This document shows, in pieces, positions 8,716 to 16,032 of a stretch of DNA of 32,298 nt. The DNA is taken from the NCBI GenBank assembly GCA_030538255.1, contig JAUNUI010000030.1, positions 1 through 32,298 of the forward strand. Direction: 5' to 3'. The notes beneath the pieces were generated by a model. It searched no databases. It was not told the origin of the DNA and was given only the letters and a program-made list of their open reading frames with translations. Every line of letters starts with the position of its first letter. Position 1 is the stretch's first letter. The stretch comes from Pelistega sp. GTDB taxonomy: Bacteria; Pseudomonadota; Gammaproteobacteria; Burkholderiales; Burkholderiaceae_B. Made by a program: the position numbers and the translations under genes.

Positions 8716-9711
8716 CTATTCCCCTCTCGTTTGTTGCTGCTCTAAACAATAATCGGTATCCGAACAGACATAGCTACGTGTGCCTTGGTCATCTACAATG
8801 ATTTCATCTAAGAAGGAATGGTCACAGCCACAAATCGCGCAAGACTGTTCCCACTTCTGTACGGCAAATTTATGATCTTCGAAGTCTAAACTTTCTACCG
8901 CCGTATACGGTGGCACGGCATAGATTCGCTTCTCACGACCTGCCCCAAATAACATTAAGGCAGGACTCATATGTAATTTCGGATTATCAAATTTCGGAAT
9001 TGGCGATGGGTCCATCACATAGCGTCCATTGACGAGGACGGGATAGGCATAAGCCGTAGCAATATGACCAAACTTGGCAATATCCTCATATAACTTAACG
9101 TGCATCACCCCATAATCGTCCAATGCATGCATAGTTTTCGTCTCTGAGTCTGATGGTTCAATAAAGCGTAAGGGCTCAGGGATTGGTACTTGATAGACCA
9201 TGATTTGGTCTTTATGTAAGGCTTTCTCCGGAATGCGGTGACGGGTTTGGATCACACTCGCCTCACTCGTATGGGTGGTAGTTTGCACCCCCGCCGTACG
9301 GGCAAAGAAGCGACGAATAGATACCGCATTGGTGGTATCATCCGCACCTTGGTCAATCACTTTCAGCACATCCGACTGGCCTAAGATAGCTGCCGTGACC
9401 TGCATACCACCCGTGCCCCAACCGTAAGGTAGTGGCATCTCACGTCCACCAAAAGGCACTTGATAACCAGGAATGGCGACCGCTTTTAACAAACCGCGAC
9501 GAATCATGCGCTTAGTTTGTTCATCTAAGTAAGCAAAGTTATAGCCCTGCTCTTGTTGCACATCCATCTGATTAGCTGCAACATTATCATGCCCACCTGA
9601 CGCTGCTTGTGAACTAGCGCTTGCTGATGCTGCTTGACTCTGCACTAGAGAATCCTTTAAAGCCTGGGTTGTTTGTTCAGTTTGTTCAGTTTGCATTGTG
9701 ATGCTACTCAT
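8716..9711 (-). CDS. phnJ: PhnJ, alpha-D-ribose 1-methylphosphonate 5-phosphate C-P lyase, with N-terminal extension
   Basis: PhnJ is the radical S-adenosylmethionine enzyme that breaks the carbon-phosphorus bond. The catalytic part is intact. Its cluster ligands are Cys291, Cys294 and Cys316 (C-x2-C-x21-C), the thiyl cysteine is Cys322 and the radical glycine is Gly82 (IPGYQVPFGG). These sit exactly 50 positions later than in E. coli PhnJ (281 residues). The extra N-terminal 50 residues are Gln/Ser/Ala/Thr-rich, with QTEQTEQT repeats and a Ser-Ala run. This start is well supported: the ATG overlaps the phnI stop as ATGA and has an AAGGAG site 8 bases upstream. The extension's function is unknown. 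Confidence 0.95.
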   Translation of the reverse strand: MSSITMQTEQTEQTTQALKDSLVQSQAASASASSQAASGGHDNVAANQMDVQQEQGYNFAYLDEQTKRMIRRGLLKAVAIPGYQVPFGGREMPLPYGWGTGGMQVTAAILGQSDVLKVIDQGADDTTNAVSIRRFFARTAGVQTTTHTSEASVIQTRHRIPEKALHKDQIMVYQVPIPEPLRFIEPSDSETKTMHALDDYGVMHVKLYEDIAKFGHIATAYAYPVLVNGRYVMDPSPIPKFDNPKLHMSPALMLFGAGREKRIYAVPPYTAVESLDFEDHKFAVQKWEQSCAICGCDHSFLDEIIVDDQGTRSYVCSDTDYCLEQQQTRGE

Positions 9712-10853
9712 GCGATTTCTCCTTGCGAAGGCACCTTAAGCTCAAGTGAGGCTTCTTCCTCATCGGTGGCAAGATTTACTGTTGCTGCTTGAGGATCAAC
9801 TTGTAGCTTACGTATCAGCTCCAGTTCCGCTTGGAAGTCAACATAATGCGGAAGCTTTAAGTGTGAAACGAAACCTGCAGCTTCCACATTATCGCAATGC
9901 ATTAGAACGAACTCTTCTTCTTGTGCTGGCGAAATCACTTCCTCACCCAAGTCCTTACTGCATAAAGCGCGGTCCACCAACGCCATAGTCATCGCTTTAC
10001 GCTCGTTATAGCCAAAGCCCAAACCATAACCACGCGTAAACTGTGCTCCTTCTGATTTTGAGCCCACAAATTGGTTAACCATCTCACACTCAGTCACTTC
10101 TATATCACCGAGCGGTACGGCAAAATCCAATTCTTCAGGTTCAAACCAAACCTCAACCTGACCAATTCGAATCTCCCCTGCAAATGGGTGATTACGACCA
10201 TAGCCACGTTGGGTCGAATAGGCCAAGGCCATCATAAAGCCCTCATCGCCACGTGCAAGTGCTTGTAAGCGCTGCATGCGGTTAGATGGAAAGTCCAAGG
10301 GTTCGCGTGTGATATCAGGAATCGTTTGGTTTTGGTCCTGCTCTTTACGCATCAAGCCTTCTTGCTCTAAGACCGCCAAAACACGCTGACAAGGTTCTAC
10401 CTCTTGCTTTGTCTGCGCCATTTCTACCTGTTCTAAATCACTCGACTCAGCGAGTAACTTGAAATCTAATAGTCGATGGGTATAGTCAAATGTCGGCCCT
10501 AATAACTGACCACCGGGTAGGTCTTTATAGGTCGCTGAGATGCGACGTTCAATGCGCATCTGCTCGGTATCAATCGGTGTGCTATTGGCAAAGCGCACCA
10601 AGGTCGTACGATAGGCTCGCAATAAGAAAATCGCTTCAAGTAAATCACCTGCTGCTTGCTTAATCGCCAAGGCAGCTAATTGCGGATCATATAAAGATCC
10701 CTCACTCATGACTCTGGCCACCGCCATTGACATCTGTTGTTCAATCTGTGCCACGCTTAACTCAGGGATAGAGGGTTCCCCGCGGCGCTTTTGCGCAAGT
10801 AAAGCATGGGCATTATCAATGGCTTTTTCACCACCCTTAACTGCTACATACAT
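9708..10853 (-). CDS. phnI: PhnI, nucleosidase subunit of the C-P lyase core complex
   Basis: In E. coli, PhnI alone splits ATP or GTP to base plus ribose triphosphate. With PhnG, PhnH and PhnL it attaches phosphonate to ribose C1. The 381-residue protein begins with the typical MYVAVKGGEKAIDNAHALLA and has conserved blocks LPGGQLLGPTFDYTHRLLDF, AYSTQRGYGRNHPFAGEIR and DNVEAAGFVSHLKLPHYVDF. It is about 27 residues longer than the E. coli protein, mostly in an acidic C-terminal tail. The start has AAGGA 8 bases upstream and lies just after the phnH stop; the end overlaps phnJ. Confidence 0.95.
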   Translation of the reverse strand: MYVAVKGGEKAIDNAHALLAQKRRGEPSIPELSVAQIEQQMSMAVARVMSEGSLYDPQLAALAIKQAAGDLLEAIFLLRAYRTTLVRFANSTPIDTEQMRIERRISATYKDLPGGQLLGPTFDYTHRLLDFKLLAESSDLEQVEMAQTKQEVEPCQRVLAVLEQEGLMRKEQDQNQTIPDITREPLDFPSNRMQRLQALARGDEGFMMALAYSTQRGYGRNHPFAGEIRIGQVEVWFEPEELDFAVPLGDIEVTECEMVNQFVGSKSEGAQFTRGYGLGFGYNERKAMTMALVDRALCSKDLGEEVISPAQEEEFVLMHCDNVEAAGFVSHLKLPHYVDFQAELELIRKLQVDPQAATVNLATDEEEASLELKVPSQGEIA

Positions 10854-10855
10854 GA

Positions 10856-11491
10856 TTAATCCTTTGCAAAAATTACCTGGGTACTGCGTGGTAAAGCCAT
10901 GATGTCTTGCTGTGCGCAGAAGACCATATCAATACCGCGAGGAAACTGATTGACCTGTTCACGGACTGTCCAAAGCGCTTGTGGCAAAGCCAATTGCACC
11001 GTTGTTGGACTCTCAATCCCAGGACCACGCCATTGCGTTGCAGGACTCGTCGGATCAGCAACCGTCACGCTTGGCACTTGAATTAAGGCTGTACATGAGA
11101 GTTCAGGATCACGGTCAGTGCCATTATTCAGATCTGCAATAAGATCCAAATCGTCGAGTGTGAATAAGGCGAAATCGGCTGCATGGATGTCTGTCGTTAA
11201 CGGACAAGCACAATGGAAAGCCAGGTTCTGACGGACCACTACCGAATCCAGCGTTGGGCTAATCCAGACCTTGGTATCGCTATCGCTTAAGCTAAGTAAT
11301 AAATCATAGGCTGATGGATAAATTTGCTCTAAGCCTTGGCTCAAACCTAATGACTGCACTGTCGTCGGCTCACTCATGGCCTTAAGCAATGCTCTAAAAC
11401 TCTCTTGGGCCTGTAAAACAGGGTTCGAAAAACCGGCTTGTAATGTTGCAACAGGGGCTGAGAGGTCAGCGTGTAATGTTGAGTTCTGCAT
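10856..11491 (-). CDS. phnH: PhnH, C-P lyase core complex subunit
   Basis: PhnH is a PLP-transferase-fold protein without PLP that forms the core complex with PhnG, PhnI and PhnJ and is needed to form the ribose-phosphonate triphosphate. This 211-residue protein has the expected segments ESFRALLKAMSEP (about 30-42), a Cys/Thr-rich middle (FHCACPLTTD) and the conserved end ...PRGIDMVFCAQQDIMALPRS. Family length is about 195. Its ATG shares a base with the phnG stop (TAATG), so the two are translationally coupled. Confidence 0.92.
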   Translation of the reverse strand: MQNSTLHADLSAPVATLQAGFSNPVLQAQESFRALLKAMSEPTTVQSLGLSQGLEQIYPSAYDLLLSLSDSDTKVWISPTLDSVVVRQNLAFHCACPLTTDIHAADFALFTLDDLDLIADLNNGTDRDPELSCTALIQVPSVTVADPTSPATQWRGPGIESPTTVQLALPQALWTVREQVNQFPRGIDMVFCAQQDIMALPRSTQVIFAKD

Positions 11492-11931
11492 TAATCGTCT
11501 CCGCGAACCATAGTGAAGAAATTCACTCGTGAAGCGGCAATTTCCTCTTCACGTTGAGCACGTAACTGCGCTTGTTGGACCTGTAAGGGTTGAATGACTT
11601 GGCTATGCCAATAATTAGACTGCGCACCTTGCAGGTGGGCATCAGCCAATGCGGCCAATAAGGCGGCCTTCTTATCACGACCGGCTAAATAGCTATAACC
11701 TAGCTGACCATCATCCAAGCGCACGACACAACGCGTGACCGTCATCTCACCCGCATTGAAGGCTTGACCCGTACCACCCATACGTGCACGCACCATGACC
11801 ATACCCGTCTCCGGTGCACGAATACACTGGTAGTTGGACTGCTCTAAAATCTTAGAATAGTGATGAAGGTCTTGACCTGCACGGGCCAGTACCTGCATCC
11901 ATTTTTGGCGAAGCTGTATATTGCTTTGCAT
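11491..11931 (-). CDS. phnG: PhnG, C-P lyase core complex subunit
   Basis: This 146-residue protein is close to the normal PhnG length of about 150. Conserved features include RQKWMQVLARA (about 8-18), PETGMVMVRARMGGTGQAFNAGEMTVTRC (about 40-68) and GYSYLAGRDKKAALLAALADA (about 78-98). PhnG belongs to the hetero-octameric PhnGHIJ core complex. It begins directly after the phnF stop (TAA then ATG), placing the regulator gene in the same message as the catalytic genes. Confidence 0.93.
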   Translation of the reverse strand: MQSNIQLRQKWMQVLARAGQDLHHYSKILEQSNYQCIRAPETGMVMVRARMGGTGQAFNAGEMTVTRCVVRLDDGQLGYSYLAGRDKKAALLAALADAHLQGAQSNYWHSQVIQPLQVQQAQLRAQREEEIAASRVNFFTMVRGDD

Positions 11932-12639
11932 TTACTTTTCCTTAAGAACAATTTTGTATTGAAAACTATCTGAACGAGTGACACTGTGGGCCAACTCAAA
12001 AGCTTGCCCATGCTGATCATGTGATAAGGTCATCACAGTCAACACAGGTGATTTCTTGGATATATCTAAACGACTGGCCTCATCAATCGACGCTAAGCGC
12101 GCACCAATCACCGTGGAGTATCGCTCTAATTGATAATCACGCTTGGCTAGATAAGCACGCATTGAACCGCCCTGATAATCGGTAAATAAACCGTGCCTAT
12201 CCGCCGCAAAACAATGGCGAATAACACTCACAGGGCTGTACTCCATTAGTCGTAAAGTTTGCACTTCAAAGACCTCTGACTCACTTGGCAAGTTAAGTAA
12301 TTCCTGCTCTTGTAAAGTAGCGGCACGAAACTGTTTACGTATGAGTTGGGCCGTCACTTGCTTGCCTTGCTCGCTGACAGCCGAACTAAAGGCATTCTGC
12401 AATTCAATCGGGTAGAGGGTATGACGTGATAGCACTTGCGTACCCTTGCCCTGAACCCGTAGCACAAAGCCATCATTCTCGAGCACTTCTAAAGCACGAC
12501 GAACCGTATGACGGTTCACCGCAAAGCGCTTGGCTAAGGGCAACTCACCATCCATTAACTCACCCGCCTTAAAATTGGCCAACTCAAGTCGTAACTGATG
12601 AGCGATTTGTAGATATTTCGGATCTTCTTGTCTAGACAT
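11932..12639 (-). CDS. phnF: PhnF, GntR/HutC-family transcriptional regulator
   Basis: This 235-residue protein has an N-terminal GntR winged helix-turn-helix (about 8-75, with LAKRFAVNRHTVRRALEVLENDGFV) and a C-terminal UTRA effector-binding domain (about 90-230). PhnF proteins in other bacteria regulate phosphonate or phosphate uptake genes; the ligand here is unknown. An AAAGGA site precedes the ATG, immediately after a terminator-like stem-loop that separates it from phnE. Its position between transporter and lyase genes is the same as in E. coli. Confidence 0.92.
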   Translation of the reverse strand: MSRQEDPKYLQIAHQLRLELANFKAGELMDGELPLAKRFAVNRHTVRRALEVLENDGFVLRVQGKGTQVLSRHTLYPIELQNAFSSAVSEQGKQVTAQLIRKQFRAATLQEQELLNLPSESEVFEVQTLRLMEYSPVSVIRHCFAADRHGLFTDYQGGSMRAYLAKRDYQLERYSTVIGARLASIDEASRLDISKKSPVLTVMTLSHDQHGQAFELAHSVTRSDSFQYKIVLKEK

Positions 12640-12650
12640 GTTAGTCCTTT

Positions 12651-12671
12651 AAAAATGGCAGTTCCCTGCCA
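12651..12671 (-). terminator. Intercistronic stem-loop with U-tract between phnE and phnF
   Basis: On the minus strand, TGGCAG-GGAA-CTGCCA forms a perfect 6-bp, 4-base-loop hairpin followed by five T residues, directly before the AAAGGA ribosome site of phnF. It could be a partial terminator or attenuator reducing read-through from phnCDE into the lyase genes. The stem is short, so partial termination is more likely than full. Confidence 0.5.
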
Positions 12672-12680
12672 CTTTTAAAC

Positions 12681-13481
12681 TTAAATAAATAACTTACGAG
12701 TCTTCTGTGAAATCACATCGATGATGCTGACGGCCACAATGATAATCAGGAGAATCGCTGCACTCTCGGCAAACATAAAGCCGCGAATGGCTTCCCACAG
12801 TAATACCCCAATACCACCAGCACCCACCATACCTACTACGGTCGCAGAACGTACATTCGATTCAAAGCGATAGAGGATAAATGAGATCCAAAGCGGTAAA
12901 ACTTGTGGAATCACACCGAAAATAATTTCTTGTAAACTACTACTTCCTGTTGCACGCACGCCTTCTACTGGGCCTGGATCAATTGACTCAACTGCCTCAG
13001 CGAATAGCTTAGCCAAGACACCGGTCGTGCCGACAAATAAAGCCAAGGTCCCCGCGAAAGGACCTAAACCCACAGCCACCACGAACAACATGGCAAAAAC
13101 CATCTCGTTAATTGAGCGCAAGGCATCCATTAAACGACGTACAGGTTGGTATACCCACCATGGCACCAAGTTAGCTGAGGACATAATGCCTAATGGAATA
13201 CCGGCAATAACCGCTAGGACCGTGCCCCAAACAGCAATCTGTATGGTCACAATCATCTCTGAAAGATATAGCTTCCAGTTGGAAAAATTCGGCGGGAAGA
13301 AGTCGGCCGCAAATTGCGCCATATTGCCGCTATCTTTCCATAAGAGATACGGATTCATTTCCGCACCTTGCCAAGACCAGGCCAAGAAAGTCAAGAATAC
13401 GGCCCAGCCAATAATTCTGAGAAGAAGATTTTTTGGTGGTCTTAAGGCTTCAACCTGTGCCACCAAGCTTGCACTGCTCAT
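12681..13481 (-). CDS. phnE: PhnE, phosphonate ABC transporter permease
   Basis: This 266-residue inner-membrane permease has six or more hydrophobic spans: about 22-37, 75-100, a pair around 125-165 and two near the C-terminus. The cytoplasmic coupling motif, [24 protein letters not shown], is at about 173-196. The [21 protein letters not shown] segment after it is characteristic of phosphonate/phosphate-type permeases. It pairs with the PhnC ATPase and PhnD binding protein. A single phnE copy is present, so the channel is probably a homodimer. AAAGGAAAT precedes the ATG. Confidence 0.94.
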   Translation of the reverse strand: MSSASLVAQVEALRPPKNLLLRIIGWAVFLTFLAWSWQGAEMNPYLLWKDSGNMAQFAADFFPPNFSNWKLYLSEMIVTIQIAVWGTVLAVIAGIPLGIMSSANLVPWWVYQPVRRLMDALRSINEMVFAMLFVVAVGLGPFAGTLALFVGTTGVLAKLFAEAVESIDPGPVEGVRATGSSSLQEIIFGVIPQVLPLWISFILYRFESNVRSATVVGMVGAGGIGVLLWEAIRGFMFAESAAILLIIIVAVSIIDVISQKTRKLFI

Positions 13482-13719
13482 ACCATTTCCTTTATTAGGA
13501 GGTTTTGTTGACAGGGCTCAAGCATGCATGAAGTCTCTCTGTACATGCTTGATCCTATCCTGTTCACACGACGCTCAGGACAAGCGCAGCGAACATACGT
13601 TGAAATCTACTACGGTCTGACTTATTGGTTTGCCTTAGTGTTGACACTGTCTTGCACACGACAAAACTAGCGTACATTCAAGAGAATTTTTCTATAAGGC
13701 AAACCAAGTGTTGCACTAA
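13482..13719 (-). repeat. phnD-phnE intergenic region with two inverted repeats
   Basis: These 238 bases hold no gene. A perfect 13-bp inverted repeat (TTGGTTTGCCTTA at 13625-13637 with its complement at 13695-13707, 57-base loop) begins just after the phnD stop. A second 9-bp perfect repeat (TCAAGCATG at 13518-13526 with 13544-13552) follows closer to phnE. Structures like these downstream of a binding-protein gene often stabilise the upstream message so that the periplasmic protein outnumbers its membrane partners; that role is inferred here. Confidence 0.55.
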
Positions 13720-14700
13720 TTACTTAGCAGCAATTTCTTTCATGCGCTTGTCAAGAGCAGCCAACTCTTCGTCGATTGCTTTCAATTGTGCGGCTTTGTC
13801 TTCGGCAGATAATTTCTCATCAGCTTCAACTTGAGAGCGACGCTTGAAAGTCTCTAATTGACGGATAGGCAGTAGATGGTCATTGCTTGCCTGCTTAAAT
13901 TTACCCCAATCAAGATTGTTCAAGTTCTTCATTTCTTCTGGTGTATCACCGTAGCTTAAGAGGAAGTTTTTCAATTTCTCTTGATCTTCTTTATCCAATG
14001 TTGTGCGGATAACAATTGGGTCACCAGGAATCAATGGAGAGCGCCAGATTTCTTTAAGCTCTTTCGCTTTATCTGGATGCGTTTTTTCCAAGCGGCTCAT
14101 GCTCTCCGTATTGAAAGTCGCCACATCAACTTGCTTATTAGCCACAGATAATGCATTCACTTCGTGGTTAGAGTTCAAGGTGCGCTTGAAGATTTTGTTA
14201 GGTTCAACCTTGTTTTGTGCAAACACGTAGTAACCAGGTACTAAGAAACCCGATGTTGAGTTAGGGTCACCATTACCGAAGTTTAAGTCTTTAGCATTCT
14301 TCAACATATCTTCAACGCTATTGATTGGGCTGTCTTTATGCGCAATCAATAAGCTCCAGTAACCTGGGCTACCATCAGCAGCAACTGTTGCAGCAATCAC
14401 TTCACCGTTCGCGCGGTCAACTGCTTCCATGGCTGATTTATTACCGTACCAAGCGATATCCACTTTATCAAAGCGCATGCCTTGAATAATGCCAGCATAG
14501 TCAGGAGCAAAGAACGCCTTCACGTCATAGCCAGTTTTCTTTTTCATATCCTCAAGGAACGGATCCCATTGAGTTTTTAAGTTTTGGCTAGATTCAGTAG
14601 AGATAATACCGAAGTTAATGGTTTTAGCATGTGCGGTAGCACCGATAAAACAGCTAGCCACAAGTAGGCCAGCAGCCGCTTTAGAAAATACGTTCAACAT
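13720..14700 (-). CDS. phnD: PhnD, periplasmic phosphonate-binding protein
   Basis: This substrate-binding protein of the PhnCDE importer has 326 residues from the chosen start. A signal peptide is plain: MLNVFSKAAAGLLVASCFIG then ATAHA, with likely cleavage after Ala25 in front of KTINFGIIST. The body shows the phosphonate-binding family features FFAPDYAGIIQGMRFDKVDIAWYG and FGNGDPNSTSGFLVPGYYVF. The C-terminal 50 residues are charged and helical. An in-frame ATG 26 codons upstream exists but would put 26 residues ahead of the signal peptide. The ATG at 14700 has GAGAG 7 bases before it and is preferred. Confidence 0.94.
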   Translation of the reverse strand: MLNVFSKAAAGLLVASCFIGATAHAKTINFGIISTESSQNLKTQWDPFLEDMKKKTGYDVKAFFAPDYAGIIQGMRFDKVDIAWYGNKSAMEAVDRANGEVIAATVAADGSPGYWSLLIAHKDSPINSVEDMLKNAKDLNFGNGDPNSTSGFLVPGYYVFAQNKVEPNKIFKRTLNSNHEVNALSVANKQVDVATFNTESMSRLEKTHPDKAKELKEIWRSPLIPGDPIVIRTTLDKEDQEKLKNFLLSYGDTPEEMKNLNNLDWGKFKQASNDHLLPIRQLETFKRRSQVEADEKLSAEDKAAQLKAIDEELAALDKRMKEIAAK

Positions 14701-14862
14701 ATAATTTCTCTCAAAAATATTGACACTATTGAATGGATAATTGCGCCTCAGTAAATAGATTGATTTACATCCGCACAAATATTTAAAATTTAAAACTTTG
14801 ACGACTGATATCTCATCAAGGCATAAGTCATCTCTTACTCTGCAATCGAGTGCTTCGAACGA

Positions 14863-14886
14863 TTAGACCTCTTGCAAAAAGTCTAA
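14863..14886. repeat. Small inverted repeat in the phnC-phnD spacer
   Basis: TTAGAC (14863-14868) and GTCTAA (14881-14886) flank a 12-base loop in the 256-base spacer between phnC and the phnD start. The AGACCTCTTGCAAAA stretch inside resembles ends of IS5-group elements, which often begin GAGACCTTTGCAAAA. This could be an IS scar or a plain RNA hairpin. Confidence 0.25.
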
Positions 14887-14956
14887 CTAGACACTCCTTA
14901 CTAAAATCTCATTGGCGTTGAGGCTCTGTGATGAGCAGATTCTCAATCTAAACTGA

Positions 14957-15811
14957 TTAAGCCACCATCACCAGCACATCGCCTTCTTTATCCGTAGGTT
15001 TCTTCTCATCGTGCTGTTCAGCATGCGTATCGCCAAACAGCAGATTGGTTCCCAGCTCTGAGCCGTACAAACCATTTAAGAAGTGATTGGTTAAACCCTT
15101 GATAGAGCCTTGATAATGGATAACACCATCTTTCAGTGCGACCACATCGCGGCAATAGCGCACGGCATAGTCCACTTGGTGCAAAGTCACGATAACGGTC
15201 TTACCATCTTTCTGATTGATATCCGCCAAGGTGTCCATCACCTTACGAGCAGACTCTGGGTCTAAGGAAGCGATTGGTTCATCGGCCAAGATAATTTCGG
15301 CTTGTTGACATAGGGTGCGCGCAATCGCTACACGTTGCTGTTGACCACCCGAGAGTTGTGAGGCACGCTTGAAAGCATGCTCCAATAAGCCCACACGCTC
15401 AAGAGCGGCATAAGCTAAGTCTTTATCTTCTTGACTGAACAGGGATAAGGTGCCACGCCAGCGTGGAATGCGACCCAAGCGGCCAAGCAGAACATTCTGT
15501 AGCACGCTTAAACGACCCACGAGATTAAATTGCTGGAAGATATAGCCGATATCTGAACGAATATGGCGCACTTTTTTACTCAGCACACCATTCGCTTGAA
15601 CTTGCTGGCCAAGCGCAAATAGTTCACCACCCTGCTTCTTATCAGAGCGCTCTAAACCAGCTAAGTGACGCAATAAGGTTGATTTACCAGAGCCTGAGGC
15701 CCCGATTAAGGCAACCATAGCGCCCTTTGGCACATCCAAGTCCAAACTATGGAGAACTTGCTTTTTGCCAAATGTTTTATTTAACTGTTTTACAGTAATT
15801 GCTGTGGTCAT
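14957..15811 (-). CDS. phnC: PhnC, phosphonate ABC transporter ATP-binding protein
   Basis: PhnC drives phosphonate import through PhnE. The 284-residue protein has Walker [10 protein letters not shown] (37-45), a Q-loop in [15 protein letters not shown], the signature [14 protein letters not shown], Walker [15 protein letters not shown] and a switch histidine in VTLHQVDYA. About 20 residues at the C-terminus (after [10 protein letters not shown]) are polar and extra compared with E. coli PhnC. It is the first gene of the cluster, with a PHO box about 70 bases upstream. A 256-base spacer separates it from phnD, unusually long within this operon. Confidence 0.95.
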   Translation of the reverse strand: MTTAITVKQLNKTFGKKQVLHSLDLDVPKGAMVALIGASGSGKSTLLRHLAGLERSDKKQGGELFALGQQVQANGVLSKKVRHIRSDIGYIFQQFNLVGRLSVLQNVLLGRLGRIPRWRGTLSLFSQEDKDLAYAALERVGLLEHAFKRASQLSGGQQQRVAIARTLCQQAEIILADEPIASLDPESARKVMDTLADINQKDGKTVIVTLHQVDYAVRYCRDVVALKDGVIHYQGSIKGLTNHFLNGLYGSELGTNLLFGDTHAEQHDEKKPTDKEGDVLVMVA

Positions 15812-15865
15812 AACAATGTCTTTAAAAATGAATTGACGCCATCTTACAAACTGAATGTGACATCC

Positions 15866-15896
15866 ATCTTAAAGCTTCGTTACAGTTATATGACAA
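15866..15896 (-). promoter_or_regulatory. PHO box and candidate promoter of the phn operon
   Basis: On the minus strand TTGTCATATAACTGTAAC (plus-strand 15879-15896) matches the PhoB-binding consensus CTGTCATAAAACTGTCAC at 15 of 18 positions, including both 7-base half-sites and the 4-base spacer. A TAAGAT hexamer (15866-15871) lies 7 bases downstream and could be the -10 element, with the PHO box replacing the -35. The ATG of phnC follows about 55 bases later. PhoB is encoded in this same window. Confidence 0.8.
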
Positions 15897-15952
15897 TTAA
15901 CACTTTAGGCCTTCATTCTTGACTAGACAAGATAAGTAAATGTTTTTTAAAC

Positions 15953-15987
15953 ATAAAAAAACACCTAGCAAGAATCGCTAGGTGTTT
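15953..15987 (-). terminator. Rho-independent terminator of the glutathione reductase gene
   Basis: A perfect 11-bp stem (AAACACCTAGC at 15959-15969 with 15977-15987, 7-base loop) is followed on the minus strand by a run of seven T residues. It lies 46 bases after the gor stop and insulates the phn promoter from read-through. Confidence 0.9.
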
Positions 15988-16032
15988 GACGTGTTCCGAA
16001 CAACAAGTTTGTGACAAATTGTGTTTGAATTT

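Noticed and set aside
13027-13620. 197-codon open frame on the plus strand opposite phnE
   Set aside because: It is antisense to the well-conserved PhnE permease, has no recognisable domain and crosses into the intergenic repeats.
14701-14778. Upstream extension of phnD
   Set aside because: It would place 26 residues before a clear signal peptide; the internal ATG has the better context.
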